Positions 1 to 7,028 of a stretch of 21,193 nt of DNA are shown one piece after another. Positions within the stretch are counted from its first letter, which is position 1; every line of letters begins with the position of its first letter. The stretch lies in assembly GCA_945871335.1 (NCBI GenBank), contig CAMBWM010000007.1:1-21193 (forward strand), in the 5' to 3' direction. The position numbers and the translations under genes are program-made. A model generated the notes under the pieces. That model was not told where the DNA came from and made no database searches. It worked only from the letters and a program-made list of their open reading frames with translations. The DNA is from Polaromonas sp. YR568 (GTDB taxonomy: Bacteria; Pseudomonadota; Gammaproteobacteria; Burkholderiales; Burkholderiaceae).

Positions 1-218
1 GTCTGCCAGGTGATCGGCTCGATGTAGGTGACGTCGGCAGTCGCCGGGTCGGTCATGATGGTGGCGGGGTTGCTGTTGATCAGAATGACCTTGTAGCCCT
101 CTTCCCGCAGGGCCTTGCAGGCTTGCACGCCGGAGTAGTCAAACTCGCAGGCCTGACCGATGATGATGGGGCCGGCCCCGATGATGAGGACCGATTGAAT
201 GTCTGTGCGCTTGGGCAT
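1..218 (-). CDS. carB: Carbamoyl-phosphate synthase large subunit, N-terminal fragment (partial)
   Basis: CarB uses ammonia delivered from CarA, bicarbonate and two ATP to make carbamoyl phosphate for arginine and pyrimidine synthesis in the cytoplasm. Only the first 72 or so codons are inside the window; the gene continues past the left edge. The translation begins [16 protein letters not shown] and goes on with the segment [10 protein letters not shown], then [13 protein letters not shown], which is the standard start of the first ATP-grasp half of CarB. The ATG (216-218) overlaps the carA stop as TAATG, so the two subunits are almost certainly translationally coupled. The identification is firm; nothing can be said about the remaining roughly 1000 residues. 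Confidence 0.97.
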   Translation of the reverse strand, partial: MPKRTDIQSVLIIGAGPIIIGQACEFDYSGVQACKALREEGYKVILINSNPATIMTDPATADVTYIEPITWQ

Positions 219-1402
219 TATTGAACTCCGGCAGTCGGTGCTGCGGCCTCCATCAACGCGGTGAAGCGGTCGAACAGGTAGGCAATGTCATGAGGGCCTG
301 GCGAGGCTTCAGGGTGACCCTGAAAGCAAAACGCCGGCTTGTCGGTGCGGGCCAGACCCTGCAAGGTGCCGTCAAACAGGCTGATGTGGGTGGCACGCAG
401 ATTGGTGGGCAGGGATTTTTCGTCCACCGCGAATCCATGGTTCTGGCTGGTGATGCTGACGCGCCCAGTGTCCAAGTCCTTGACGGGGTGGTTGGCACCG
501 TGATGGCCGAACTTCATCTTGAATGTCTTGGCACCACTGGCCAGCGCCATGATCTGGTGACCCAAACAAATACCAAAGGTCGGAATGCCGGTTTCGATCA
601 GCTCACGGGCGGCAGCAATAGCGTAGTCACAAGGCTCAGGGTCGCCGGGGCCGTTGGATAGAAAAATGCCGTCCGGCTTGAGTTTGAGCACCTCAGCGGC
701 AGGCGTCTGCGCCGGCACGACAGTGATGCGCGCGCCCCGCTCGGCGAGCATGCGAAGAATGTTTTTCTTGACGCCAAAGTCATAGGCGACCACATGGAAC
801 TTCGGCGCGCTTTGCACGCCGTAACCCGAACCGAGTTTCCACTCTGTTTCGGTCCATGGATAAGATTTTTGGACAGACACCACTTTGGCCAGGTCTTGCC
901 CGCTCATGCTGGGCGCGGTCTGCGCTGCAGCTACGGCCTTGGCGATCGCTGCGGGACTAACCGCCTCGCCGGCGGCCAGGGCCATGATGCAGCCGTTTTG
1001 CGCACCGTGAGTGCGCAGGTGGCGGGTCAGTTGGCGGGTGTCGAGGTTGGCAATTGCCACCGTGCCCTGGCTGACCAAGTACGCAGACAGTGACATTGTC
1101 TGGCGAAAGTTGGAGGCGATAAGGGGCAGGTCTTTGATGATGAGGCCCGCTGCATAGACTTTGCCGGCTTCGACGTCTTCGAGATTGACGCCGTAATTGC
1201 CGATGTGCGGGTACGTCAAGGTGACGATCTGCTGGCAGTAACTGGGGTCCGTCAGGATTTCCTGGTAGCCGGACATGGCGGTGTTGAAGACCACCTCACC
1301 CGTGGTGGCACCGGGGGCGCCTATGGAATTGCCGATAAAGACCGTGCCGTCTGCGAGCGCCAAAATGGCGGAAGGGTTGGTTCCCTGTAGAGACAAAAGC
1401 AC
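218..1402 (-). CDS. carA: Carbamoyl-phosphate synthase small (glutamine amidotransferase) subunit
   Basis: CarA hydrolyses glutamine and passes ammonia to CarB. The protein is 394 aa from the chosen start, close to the family norm of about 380-390. Residues 1-150 are the CPSase small-chain domain ([19 protein letters not shown], then PHIGNYGVN). Residues about 203-385 are a class I glutamine amidotransferase with nucleophile Cys279 in GICLGHQ and His363/Glu365 in [10 protein letters not shown], completing the triad. I chose the GTG at 1400-1402 because it is preceded by CGGAG with good spacing and the homologous N-terminus (LLSLQG...ILALADGT) begins there. The longer frame opens at another GTG (1441) without a Shine-Dalgarno and inside a leader stem. 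It overlaps carB by one base (TAATG). Confidence 0.96.
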   Translation of the reverse strand: MLLSLQGTNPSAILALADGTVFIGNSIGAPGATTGEVVFNTAMSGYQEILTDPSYCQQIVTLTYPHIGNYGVNLEDVEAGKVYAAGLIIKDLPLIASNFRQTMSLSAYLVSQGTVAIANLDTRQLTRHLRTHGAQNGCIMALAAGEAVSPAAIAKAVAAAQTAPSMSGQDLAKVVSVQKSYPWTETEWKLGSGYGVQSAPKFHVVAYDFGVKKNILRMLAERGARITVVPAQTPAAEVLKLKPDGIFLSNGPGDPEPCDYAIAAARELIETGIPTFGICLGHQIMALASGAKTFKMKFGHHGANHPVKDLDTGRVSITSQNHGFAVDEKSLPTNLRATHISLFDGTLQGLARTDKPAFCFQGHPEASPGPHDIAYLFDRFTALMEAAAPTAGVQ

Positions 1403-1528
1403 TGGGTTCTCCGTGTGGTTACGGTTCGCCCAAGCGTGCACAAAAAGGTCTGGTGAAAGACACTGATTGACGGTTATTGGAAGGTTTTTGGCTTGACTTG
1501 GCGCTCGGGCGAAGCTGGTTTAGAAAAG
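1403..1528 (-). promoter_or_regulatory. Structured 5' leader of carA
   Basis: The untranslated leader holds a 12-bp inverted repeat: TTCGCCCGAGCG (minus strand, 1513-1502) pairs with CGCTTGGGCGAA (1436-1425), with a single G-U pair. A second helix can form inside it, CAAAAA (1490-1485) with TTTTTG (1446-1441), extended by two G-C pairs around a bulge. The loop is a C- and A-rich stretch of about 38 nt. Just 3' of the long stem a small hairpin, CCGT-AACCAC-ACGG, includes the first bases of the Shine-Dalgarno (CGGAG). No U-run follows the long stem, so it does not look like a terminator. Control of translation initiation is an inference. I do not recognise it as a named riboswitch class. Confidence 0.55.
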
Positions 1529-1534
1529 CCACTG

Positions 1535-1563
1535 ATTATAGCCGAGCCCGGGGACTGGTTCAG
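1535..1563 (-). promoter_or_regulatory. Probable sigma-70 promoter of carAB
   Basis: A perfect TATAAT lies on the minus strand at 1540-1535. The hexamer 17 bp upstream, CTGAAC, matches TTGACA poorly and overlaps the stop codon of the upstream methyltransferase gene. The predicted transcript start near 1528 gives carA a leader of about 125 nt. The placement between two genes and ahead of carAB supports function; the weak -35 suggests an activator or a regulated promoter. Confidence 0.6.
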
Positions 1564-2363
1564 CTTCCTTGGGCCGCAGATGCACTCGCGTAAAGGCAAA
1601 TGGCTGCTGCGGCACCCACATTGAGCGACTCCTCACCGCCCGGCTGGGCGATACGCACCGACAAGCGCGCCATGGCCGACAAGCCTGCACTGACACCCTG
1701 CCCTTCATGGCCCATGACCCAGGCGCAGGGTGAAGGCAGTTTCTGCTGATGTAAAAATGCGCCTTCATGCGAGCTGGTCACCACCAGCGGCACGGCCAAG
1801 GCTTGCAGGTCTTCAAGCTCCAGTCCTTCGATCAGCTGAAGTCCGAAATGCGCGCCCATGCCGGCGCGTAGCACCTTGGGTGACCAGAGCGCGGCCGTGC
1901 CTTTGAGCGCCAGCACCTGCCCGAAACCAAAGGCTGCCGCGCTTCGCAAAATCGAGCCCACATTGCCGGCGTCCTGCACGCGGTCAAGCACTACTGTGGC
2001 GGCGTCTGCTTGCAAAGCGGGCGCTGCCGGCAATGTCATCACAAAACCCATGGCGGCCGGTGACTCCAGGGCGCTGAATTCGGGCCACAGGGCATCGGCA
2101 ATCACCAAGGTCTTTCCGGCTGCGGCCGACCACTGGGCAGGAGCCTGCGGCCAGAAAGATTCAGAAAAAACGGCTGCTTGCGGCGACCAGCCACGCGCTA
2201 AAGCGGCGCGGCACAGATGGTCACCTTCCAGCCAGACCTGCCCTTCCTTGCGGTAGGCCGTGCTGTCATGCGCGAGTTTGCGCAAGGTCTTGATGAAAGG
2301 ATTAGCACGTGAAGCAACGTGGGTGGGCTCGCCAGGCCCTGCGATGTTGCCTGGAAAGCTCAT
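1560..2363 (-). CDS. SpoU/TrmH-family RNA 2'-O-ribose methyltransferase
   Basis: This is a SAM-dependent enzyme predicted to methylate a ribose 2'-OH in rRNA or tRNA. The 267-aa protein has a short N-terminal substrate-binding part (residues about 15-110, with [11 protein letters not shown] and the segment WLEGDHLC). A SPOUT trefoil-knot domain follows with all three family motifs: motif 1 around residues 127-141 ([17 protein letters not shown], Asn134 and Arg140), motif 2 at 218-224 (GHEGQGV, Glu220), and motif 3 at 239-257 ([17 protein letters not shown]). The start ATG overlaps the rnhB stop as ATGA, placing it at the 3' end of the lpx-rnhB operon. The exact RNA target cannot be read from the sequence, so no gene symbol is assigned. 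Confidence 0.9.
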   Translation of the reverse strand: MSFPGNIAGPGEPTHVASRANPFIKTLRKLAHDSTAYRKEGQVWLEGDHLCRAALARGWSPQAAVFSESFWPQAPAQWSAAAGKTLVIADALWPEFSALESPAAMGFVMTLPAAPALQADAATVVLDRVQDAGNVGSILRSAAAFGFGQVLALKGTAALWSPKVLRAGMGAHFGLQLIEGLELEDLQALAVPLVVTSSHEGAFLHQQKLPSPCAWVMGHEGQGVSAGLSAMARLSVRIAQPGGEESLNVGAAAAICLYASASAAQGS

Positions 2364-2977
2364 TGCAAGACCCGCGCAACCGGCGCAAATGTCCGCCGGT
2401 GTTCAGGGCAGGCACCATGCTGCTGCAAGGCGACAAGGTGCTCTGCTGTGCCATAGCCCTTGTGCGATGCAAAGCCATACTGCGGATACGCCAAGTCCAT
2501 TTCCTGACACCAGCGGTCTCGCCAGACTTTGGCCAGGATGGAGGCCGCAGAAATAGCGGGCACCAAGGCGTCACCCCCGACAATCGCTTCGGCGACGATG
2601 ACCAGGGTCGGAATGCGGTTACCGTCGACCAGCACCTTGGCAGGTTTTAAGCGCAAGCCCTCCACCGCGCGCCTCATGGCCAGCATGGTCGCCTGTAGGA
2701 TATTGATCTCGTCGATTTCAGCCGCCGAGGCCTGAGCAATTGAAAAGCACAAAGCCTTGGCGCGAATTTCGTCATACAACTTTTCTCGGCGCAAGGCCGT
2801 GAGTTTTTTGGAGTCGGCCAAACCCTTGATCGGGTGCAGATCGTCAAGAATTACAGCGGCCGCCACCACAGGGCCCATCAAAGGGCCGCGGCCGGCCTCG
2901 TCTACACCGGCCACCAGACCGGGAACATCCCACACCAGGGGCGCTTGCTCAGCTTGCAAGAATTTTTTCGATCGCAT
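2360..2977 (-). CDS. rnhB: Ribonuclease HII
   Basis: RNase HII cuts the RNA strand of RNA-DNA hybrids and removes single ribonucleotides built into DNA. The 205-aa protein carries the four acidic catalytic residues: Asp26-Glu27 in [10 protein letters not shown], Asp118 in LVDGNRIP and Asp154 in [13 protein letters not shown]. The LADSKKL segment is also present. The block usually written GRGPLAGPV reads GRGPLMGPV here, a conservative oddity. The annotated ATG (2975-2977) lies 29 nt inside lpxB and has no clear Shine-Dalgarno. The true start could be a little downstream, because the conserved part begins only around residue 20. The 3' end overlaps the methyltransferase start by ATGA. Following lpxB with rnhB matches the proteobacterial arrangement. 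Confidence 0.95.
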   Translation of the reverse strand: MRSKKFLQAEQAPLVWDVPGLVAGVDEAGRGPLMGPVVAAAVILDDLHPIKGLADSKKLTALRREKLYDEIRAKALCFSIAQASAAEIDEINILQATMLAMRRAVEGLRLKPAKVLVDGNRIPTLVIVAEAIVGGDALVPAISAASILAKVWRDRWCQEMDLAYPQYGFASHKGYGTAEHLVALQQHGACPEHRRTFAPVARVLQ

Positions 2978-4160
2978 CTGTTGCCAATTGAGACGTGTCG
3001 CGCTGCAGTTGAATATGCAATGCGGTGAATTTTTTCTGCACTTCGCTTATTTTCGCAGGCCTTGTCTCGACTGCTTGCAGCCAGTCGATGACCCCAGAGG
3101 CCAGCGCCGCTGGCGTTGCCGCATCTTGTAAAAATTCAGGAACCACAAACTCGCCACACAAAATATTGGGCAAGCCGACCCAGGGCTGCAGCTTGAGCCG
3201 GCCCTTGAGCCACCACGAAAGCCGGTTCATGCGGTAGGCAATCACCATCGGGCGCTTGAACAAGGCGGCTTCGAGCGTAGCCGTGCCGCTGGCGATCAGC
3301 GTGACATCGCAGGCGGCCAACACTGTGTGCGACTGGCCATCGACAATTTTAAGTATGCCTGCCAAGCCAGCGGCAAGCGTCATACGCTGCAGCTCGGCAT
3401 TGAACCTGGGCAGGGCCGGCACAATGAATTGGGTGCCAGGACGATGATGGGCAATCAAAGCCACTGCCGCGAGGAATATGGGGGCCAAATGGTCAATCTC
3501 CGCTTGCCGGCTTCCCGGAAGCACAGCCACCACAGGACGGTCCAGCGCCAGTCCCAGGGCCAGACGGGCCACGCCTTGGTCTGCCTGCATGGGAATCATG
3601 CTCGCCAAAGGGTGACCCACATAGGTGGCCGCAATCCCATGCTGCGCCAACAAAGCGGGCTCAAAAGGGAAAAGGCACAGCACATGGTCCGCACTGCGTT
3701 TGATTTTCTTCACACGCTCAGGCCTGGAGGCCCAAATCGAAGGGCTGACAAATTGAACCGTCTTCACACCAGCCTGGCGCAGCGATGCTTCTAGGTCCAG
3801 ATTGAAATCAGGCGCATCAATGCCAATAAACACATCCGGGCGTCGGGCCAGCAGGCGTTGTTTTAAATCACGGCGTATGCCAGCGATCTCACGGTAGTGC
3901 AGAAGCACGTCCACGTAACCGAGGACGGCGAGTTTTTCACTGGGCCACAAAGCCTTGAAGCCGAGGGCCTGCATCCGCACGCCGCCAATGCCTTCGGTTT
4001 CCAACCCAGGCCAGCGCTTTTGTAAGCCGCTAAGCAGTAAGCCTGCGAGCAAATCACCGGAGGTTTCTCCGGCAACCATCGCCAAGCGCGGGCTGTGCGG
4101 GGTTGCCTCCAAACCAACATGAGGCGCTAACACGACAGGTGATGTAGGCGCACCGGCCAT
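2949..4160 (-). CDS. lpxB: Lipid-A-disaccharide synthase
   Basis: LpxB is a peripheral inner-membrane GT-B glycosyltransferase that joins UDP-2,3-diacylglucosamine to lipid X, giving the tetra-acylated disaccharide of lipid A. With the start at the ATG 4158-4160 the protein is 403 aa (E. coli 382). The signature MVAGETSGD is at residues 28-36, followed by VLGYVDVL, then [27 protein letters not shown] and the nucleotide-binding LPGSRQAEI in the second half. The open frame extends further upstream to 4214, but that would overlap lpxA by 47 nt. The chosen ATG sits 7 nt after the lpxA stop, although a Shine-Dalgarno is not obvious. The first 25 or so residues before the Rossmann fold are longer than usual and could be trimmed by an alternative GTG. 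Confidence 0.96.
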   Translation of the reverse strand: MAGAPTSPVVLAPHVGLEATPHSPRLAMVAGETSGDLLAGLLLSGLQKRWPGLETEGIGGVRMQALGFKALWPSEKLAVLGYVDVLLHYREIAGIRRDLKQRLLARRPDVFIGIDAPDFNLDLEASLRQAGVKTVQFVSPSIWASRPERVKKIKRSADHVLCLFPFEPALLAQHGIAATYVGHPLASMIPMQADQGVARLALGLALDRPVVAVLPGSRQAEIDHLAPIFLAAVALIAHHRPGTQFIVPALPRFNAELQRMTLAAGLAGILKIVDGQSHTVLAACDVTLIASGTATLEAALFKRPMVIAYRMNRLSWWLKGRLKLQPWVGLPNILCGEFVVPEFLQDAATPAALASGVIDWLQAVETRPAKISEVQKKFTALHIQLQRDTSQLATDAIEKILAS

Positions 4161-4167
4161 TGACAAA

Positions 4168-4962
4168 TCAGCGCACGATACCGCGCTGCGGCGAAGTTCC
4201 GGCCAGGAAATCAAGCATCATGGCCACGTCGGCTTGGGCCTCGGGATGGCTTTGCGTCAGGCTAGCAATGCGCTCTTTGGCTTGTTCAAGCGTCAGCTCA
4301 TCACGGTAAAGCGCACGCTGCATGGCTTTGACGGCGGCAATCCGATCAGGTGAAAAACCGCGCCGGCGCAAGCCTTCAAAGTTCATCGATCGCGCGGCAG
4401 CAGGCTGCCCCTGGCACATCACAAAAGGCGGCAGATCAGCAAAAAGCAAGGAGCACATGGCCGTCATGCTGTGGGCGCCGAGACGTACAAACTGATGCAC
4501 TACCGTGAAGCCACCCAAAATAGACCAGTCACCCACATGCACATGGCCGGCGAGTTGGGAATTGTTGGCAAAGATCGTGTGATTCCCCACCACGCAGTCA
4601 TGCGCGAGGTGAACGTAAGCCATGATCCAGTTGTCGTGACCCACTCGGGTGACGCCAGCATCGCCGGGCGAGCCAATGTTGAGAGTGCAAAACTCACGGA
4701 TGGTGTTTCGATCACCAATCACCAACTCACAGGGCTCACCCGCATACTTTTTGTCCTGCGGAATAGCACCGATAGAGTTGAACTGAAAAATCTTGTTGTC
4801 ACGGCCTATGGTGGTGTGACCCTCGATCACGCAATGCGCACCGATGCTCGAACCGGCACCAATACGAACATGCGGGCCCACCACGCTATAAGGCCCTACG
4901 CTGACAGATTCATGGAGTTGCGCATGTGAATCAACCAGCGCGGTAGGATGAATGGCTGTCAC
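4168..4962 (-). CDS. lpxA: UDP-N-acetylglucosamine acyltransferase (lipid A step 1)
   Basis: LpxA moves a 3-hydroxyacyl chain from acyl-ACP to the 3-OH of UDP-GlcNAc, the first step of lipid A synthesis. The 264-aa protein is a left-handed beta-helix built of hexapeptide repeats (residues about 3-190) with a C-terminal helical tail. The catalytic His is His121 in HLAHDC, with His118, His140 (LAGH) and His156 (VHQF) as conserved partners. At the hydrocarbon-ruler position (E. coli Gly173) the sequence has Met169, as in Pseudomonas aeruginosa. This predicts a shorter acyl chain, about C10. The start is GTG (4960-4962), supported by a strong AAGGAG six bases upstream. fabZ ends 15 nt before it. 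Confidence 0.97.
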   Translation of the reverse strand: MTAIHPTALVDSHAQLHESVSVGPYSVVGPHVRIGAGSSIGAHCVIEGHTTIGRDNKIFQFNSIGAIPQDKKYAGEPCELVIGDRNTIREFCTLNIGSPGDAGVTRVGHDNWIMAYVHLAHDCVVGNHTIFANNSQLAGHVHVGDWSILGGFTVVHQFVRLGAHSMTAMCSLLFADLPPFVMCQGQPAAARSMNFEGLRRRGFSPDRIAAVKAMQRALYRDELTLEQAKERIASLTQSHPEAQADVAMMLDFLAGTSPQRGIVR

Positions 4963-4977
4963 CTGGTACTCCTTGAA

Positions 4978-5418
4978 TCAGGGCAGCGTGCGCATGGTGC
5001 ACATCAGCTCGGCTTCGCAGGCGAGCTGTTCATCTACTCTGGCAGTGCCTTTGAACTTGAATATGCCCGACTTCATGCGCTCCAGAGAAACATCCATCAC
5101 CAGTTGATCGCCCGGCTCAACTGGGCGCTTAAAACGCGCACCATCAATGCCGGCAAAATAATAAATTGTCTTTTCACTGGGGGTGGTGCCCAGGGCATCA
5201 AAAGCCAGCAAGGCCGCCACCTGGGCCATCGCCTCGAGCATCAGCACGCCCGGCATGACAGGGCGGTGCGGAAAGTGTCCGACGAAAAAAGGCTCGTTGA
5301 TGGTGACGTTTTTAATGGCCTTGATACGTTTGCCTTTTTCAAGCTCCAGCACCCGGTCTACCAGTAAAAAAGGGTAGCGGTGCGGCAGTTGCTTGAGAAT
5401 CTCGTGAATGTCCATCAT
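4978..5418 (-). CDS. fabZ: 3-hydroxyacyl-[ACP] dehydratase FabZ
   Basis: FabZ dehydrates 3-hydroxyacyl-ACP to trans-2-enoyl-ACP in type II fatty acid synthesis. It competes with LpxA/LpxD for the same hydroxyacyl-ACP pool, which explains its place inside the lipid A operon. The 146-aa hot-dog-fold protein has the catalytic His48 in [16 protein letters not shown] and Glu62 in LEAMAQ. Two consecutive ATG codons open the gene. The first overlaps the lpxD stop (ATGA) and either could be used. Length and motifs are fully normal. Confidence 0.97.
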   Translation of the reverse strand: MMDIHEILKQLPHRYPFLLVDRVLELEKGKRIKAIKNVTINEPFFVGHFPHRPVMPGVLMLEAMAQVAALLAFDALGTTPSEKTIYYFAGIDGARFKRPVEPGDQLVMDVSLERMKSGIFKFKGTARVDEQLACEAELMCTMRTLP

Positions 5419-6494
5419 GGCTGTTCTTTGGTTGCGGGCACAGCAGTGGGCAGCTGCAGCGCAATGTGTTTTTCAACTTGTTTGAGCCGGTCGCGCAAAC
5501 TGTGCAGATGCTTGAGAGTGGCCGCATTCTTCTCCCAAGTGGCATTGTCGTCGACAGGAAAGAAGCCGCTGTAGTGACCCGGCTGAAGAATCGAGCGCGT
5601 GACAACGGTTGCCACCGAAATATTCACGCGATCGGCCAGCGTCAAGTGCCCCAGAATCATGGCCGCACCACCGATGGTGCAATGCGAGCCAATTCGAGCG
5701 CTGCCTGCAACACCCACACAGCCGGCCATGGCCGTGTGAGCACCGATATGCACGTTATGTCCGATCTGGATCAGGTTATCGAGTTTGACGCCGTCCTCGA
5801 TCACAGTGTCATCCAGAGCACCCCGGTCAACGCAGGTATTGGCACCAATCTCCACATCATTGCCGATGCGAACGCGGCCAAGCTGCTCAATTTTCTCCCA
5901 GCCACCAGCATGTGGCGCAAAACCAAAACCATCCGCGCCAATCACAACGCCGGGATGAAGAATGCAGCGCTCACCAACAAGACAGCGTTCGCCCAAAGTA
6001 ACCCTGGCGGCCAAACGACTGCCAGCACCTACCTGAGCATCGCGCCCGATCACGGTGTGTTCACCAATGCGCACGCCCGCCGCAATCACCGCCCCGGCCG
6101 CAATGCAAGCAAAGGCACCCACGAAAACCTCATCGCCAATCTGCGCTAAAGGGTCAATGCTGGCAGTTGAATGAATGGTCGCAGCAGGCAACACTTCATG
6201 ATGCAGCTTCCATAGCTGGGTCACGCGGGCAAAGTAGCGATAAGGATCACTGACCACAATGCAAGCACCGCGCGCCAGCGCTGCCTCCTTGAATTGCGGG
6301 GGAACAATCACGCAAGAAGCCGCCGATGCGGCAAGTTGGCCTAAATATTTAGCGTGGCTGATAAAACTAAGCGAGTCGGGTGTGGCTGCCTCTAATGAGG
6401 CCAGGCGTTGAATCTGCGTCTGGGCATCAGCGAGCAACTCAGCATCGAATTCGCCGGCAAGTGCACCGGCAATTTCACTCAGGCTCAGAGACAC
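5415..6494 (-). CDS. lpxD: UDP-3-O-acylglucosamine N-acyltransferase
   Basis: LpxD adds the second 3-hydroxyacyl chain, N-linked, to UDP-3-O-acyl-glucosamine in lipid A synthesis. The 359-aa protein has an N-terminal uridine-binding domain (residues 1-100, with [10 protein letters not shown]). A long left-handed beta-helix of hexapeptide repeats follows (about 103-315), and a C-terminal helix ([17 protein letters not shown]) completes it. The catalytic His246 lies in [10 protein letters not shown]. The start is a GTG (6492-6494), 21 nt after the skp stop, with only a weak Shine-Dalgarno. It ends overlapping fabZ by ATGA. E. coli LpxD is 341 aa, so the length is slightly generous because of a C-terminal tail. 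Confidence 0.97.
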   Translation of the reverse strand: MSLSLSEIAGALAGEFDAELLADAQTQIQRLASLEAATPDSLSFISHAKYLGQLAASAASCVIVPPQFKEAALARGACIVVSDPYRYFARVTQLWKLHHEVLPAATIHSTASIDPLAQIGDEVFVGAFACIAAGAVIAAGVRIGEHTVIGRDAQVGAGSRLAARVTLGERCLVGERCILHPGVVIGADGFGFAPHAGGWEKIEQLGRVRIGNDVEIGANTCVDRGALDDTVIEDGVKLDNLIQIGHNVHIGAHTAMAGCVGVAGSARIGSHCTIGGAAMILGHLTLADRVNISVATVVTRSILQPGHYSGFFPVDDNATWEKNAATLKHLHSLRDRLKQVEKHIALQLPTAVPATKEQP

Positions 6495-6515
6495 GCTGCG
6501 CCGTACCCGGGAGAT

Positions 6516-7028
6516 TTACCGGACGTTGCCGGCATTCAAGGCCTTGATCACCTTGTCAGTGATGTCATGCTTGGCGTTGACATACACGGCTTCTTGCAAA
6601 ATCAGGTCGTACTTTTCAGCTTCTGCCAAAGACCTCACCACCCGGTTAGCGCGCTCGATGACGAGCTGCAGCTCTTCGTTTTTACGGCTGTTGAGGTCTT
6701 CCTGGAACTCACGGCGTTTGCGCTGGAACTCACGGTCTTGCTCGACCAATTGACGTTGGCGTGTATTGCGCTGACTCTCCGACAAAGTCGGTGCGTCGCG
6801 CTCCAGCTTTTCAGATTGCGTCTTGATCTGGCCACCCAAGTCAGCAATCTCTTTTTCACGCTTAGAGAATTCCTGCTCAAGCTTGACTTGCGCAGCCTTG
6901 GAGGTGTTGGCCTCTCGAAAAATGCGGTCCAGATTGACAATGCCGACCTTGAACTCCTGCGCACTGACAGCAGCGCCGGTCAAAGGCAACAAAATGCAGA
7001 CGATGAGATGACGTAGAGAAAAAGTCAT
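6516..7028 (-). CDS. skp: Periplasmic OMP chaperone Skp/OmpH family
   Basis: Skp is a trimeric periplasmic holdase that carries unfolded outer-membrane proteins from the Sec translocon to the BAM complex. The 170-aa precursor has a signal peptide (residues 1-23, hydrophobic LIVCILLPLTGAAVSA, likely cut before QEFKVG). A beta-strand core KVGIVNLDRIF follows, and then highly charged helices (about 40-120) rich in Lys, Glu, Arg and Gln that would form the tentacle coiled coils. The start ATG overlaps the bamA stop as TAATG, so the chaperone is translationally coupled to the assembly machine it serves. Confidence 0.94.
   Translation of the reverse strand: MTFSLRHLIVCILLPLTGAAVSAQEFKVGIVNLDRIFREANTSKAAQVKLEQEFSKREKEIADLGGQIKTQSEKLERDAPTLSESQRNTRQRQLVEQDREFQRKRREFQEDLNSRKNEELQLVIERANRVVRSLAEAEKYDLILQEAVYVNAKHDITDKVIKALNAGNVR

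Noticed and set aside
1403..1441. carA starting at the upstream GTG (1441), adding 13 residues
   Set aside because: No Shine-Dalgarno precedes it, the extra residues fall in the leader stem, and the GTG at 1402 has CGGAG at good spacing and matches the family N-terminus.
1471..1538. 8-nt direct repeat AATCAGTG (minus strand), one copy at the carA -10 and one in the leader loop
   Set aside because: An 8-nt repeat in about 100 nt is not rare by chance and no known operator resembles it.
3327..3794. Long plus-strand open frames inside lpxB, lpxD, carA, tsf and rpsB
   Set aside because: They are antisense shadows of conserved genes in a G+C-rich sequence, with no recognisable family and no start signals.
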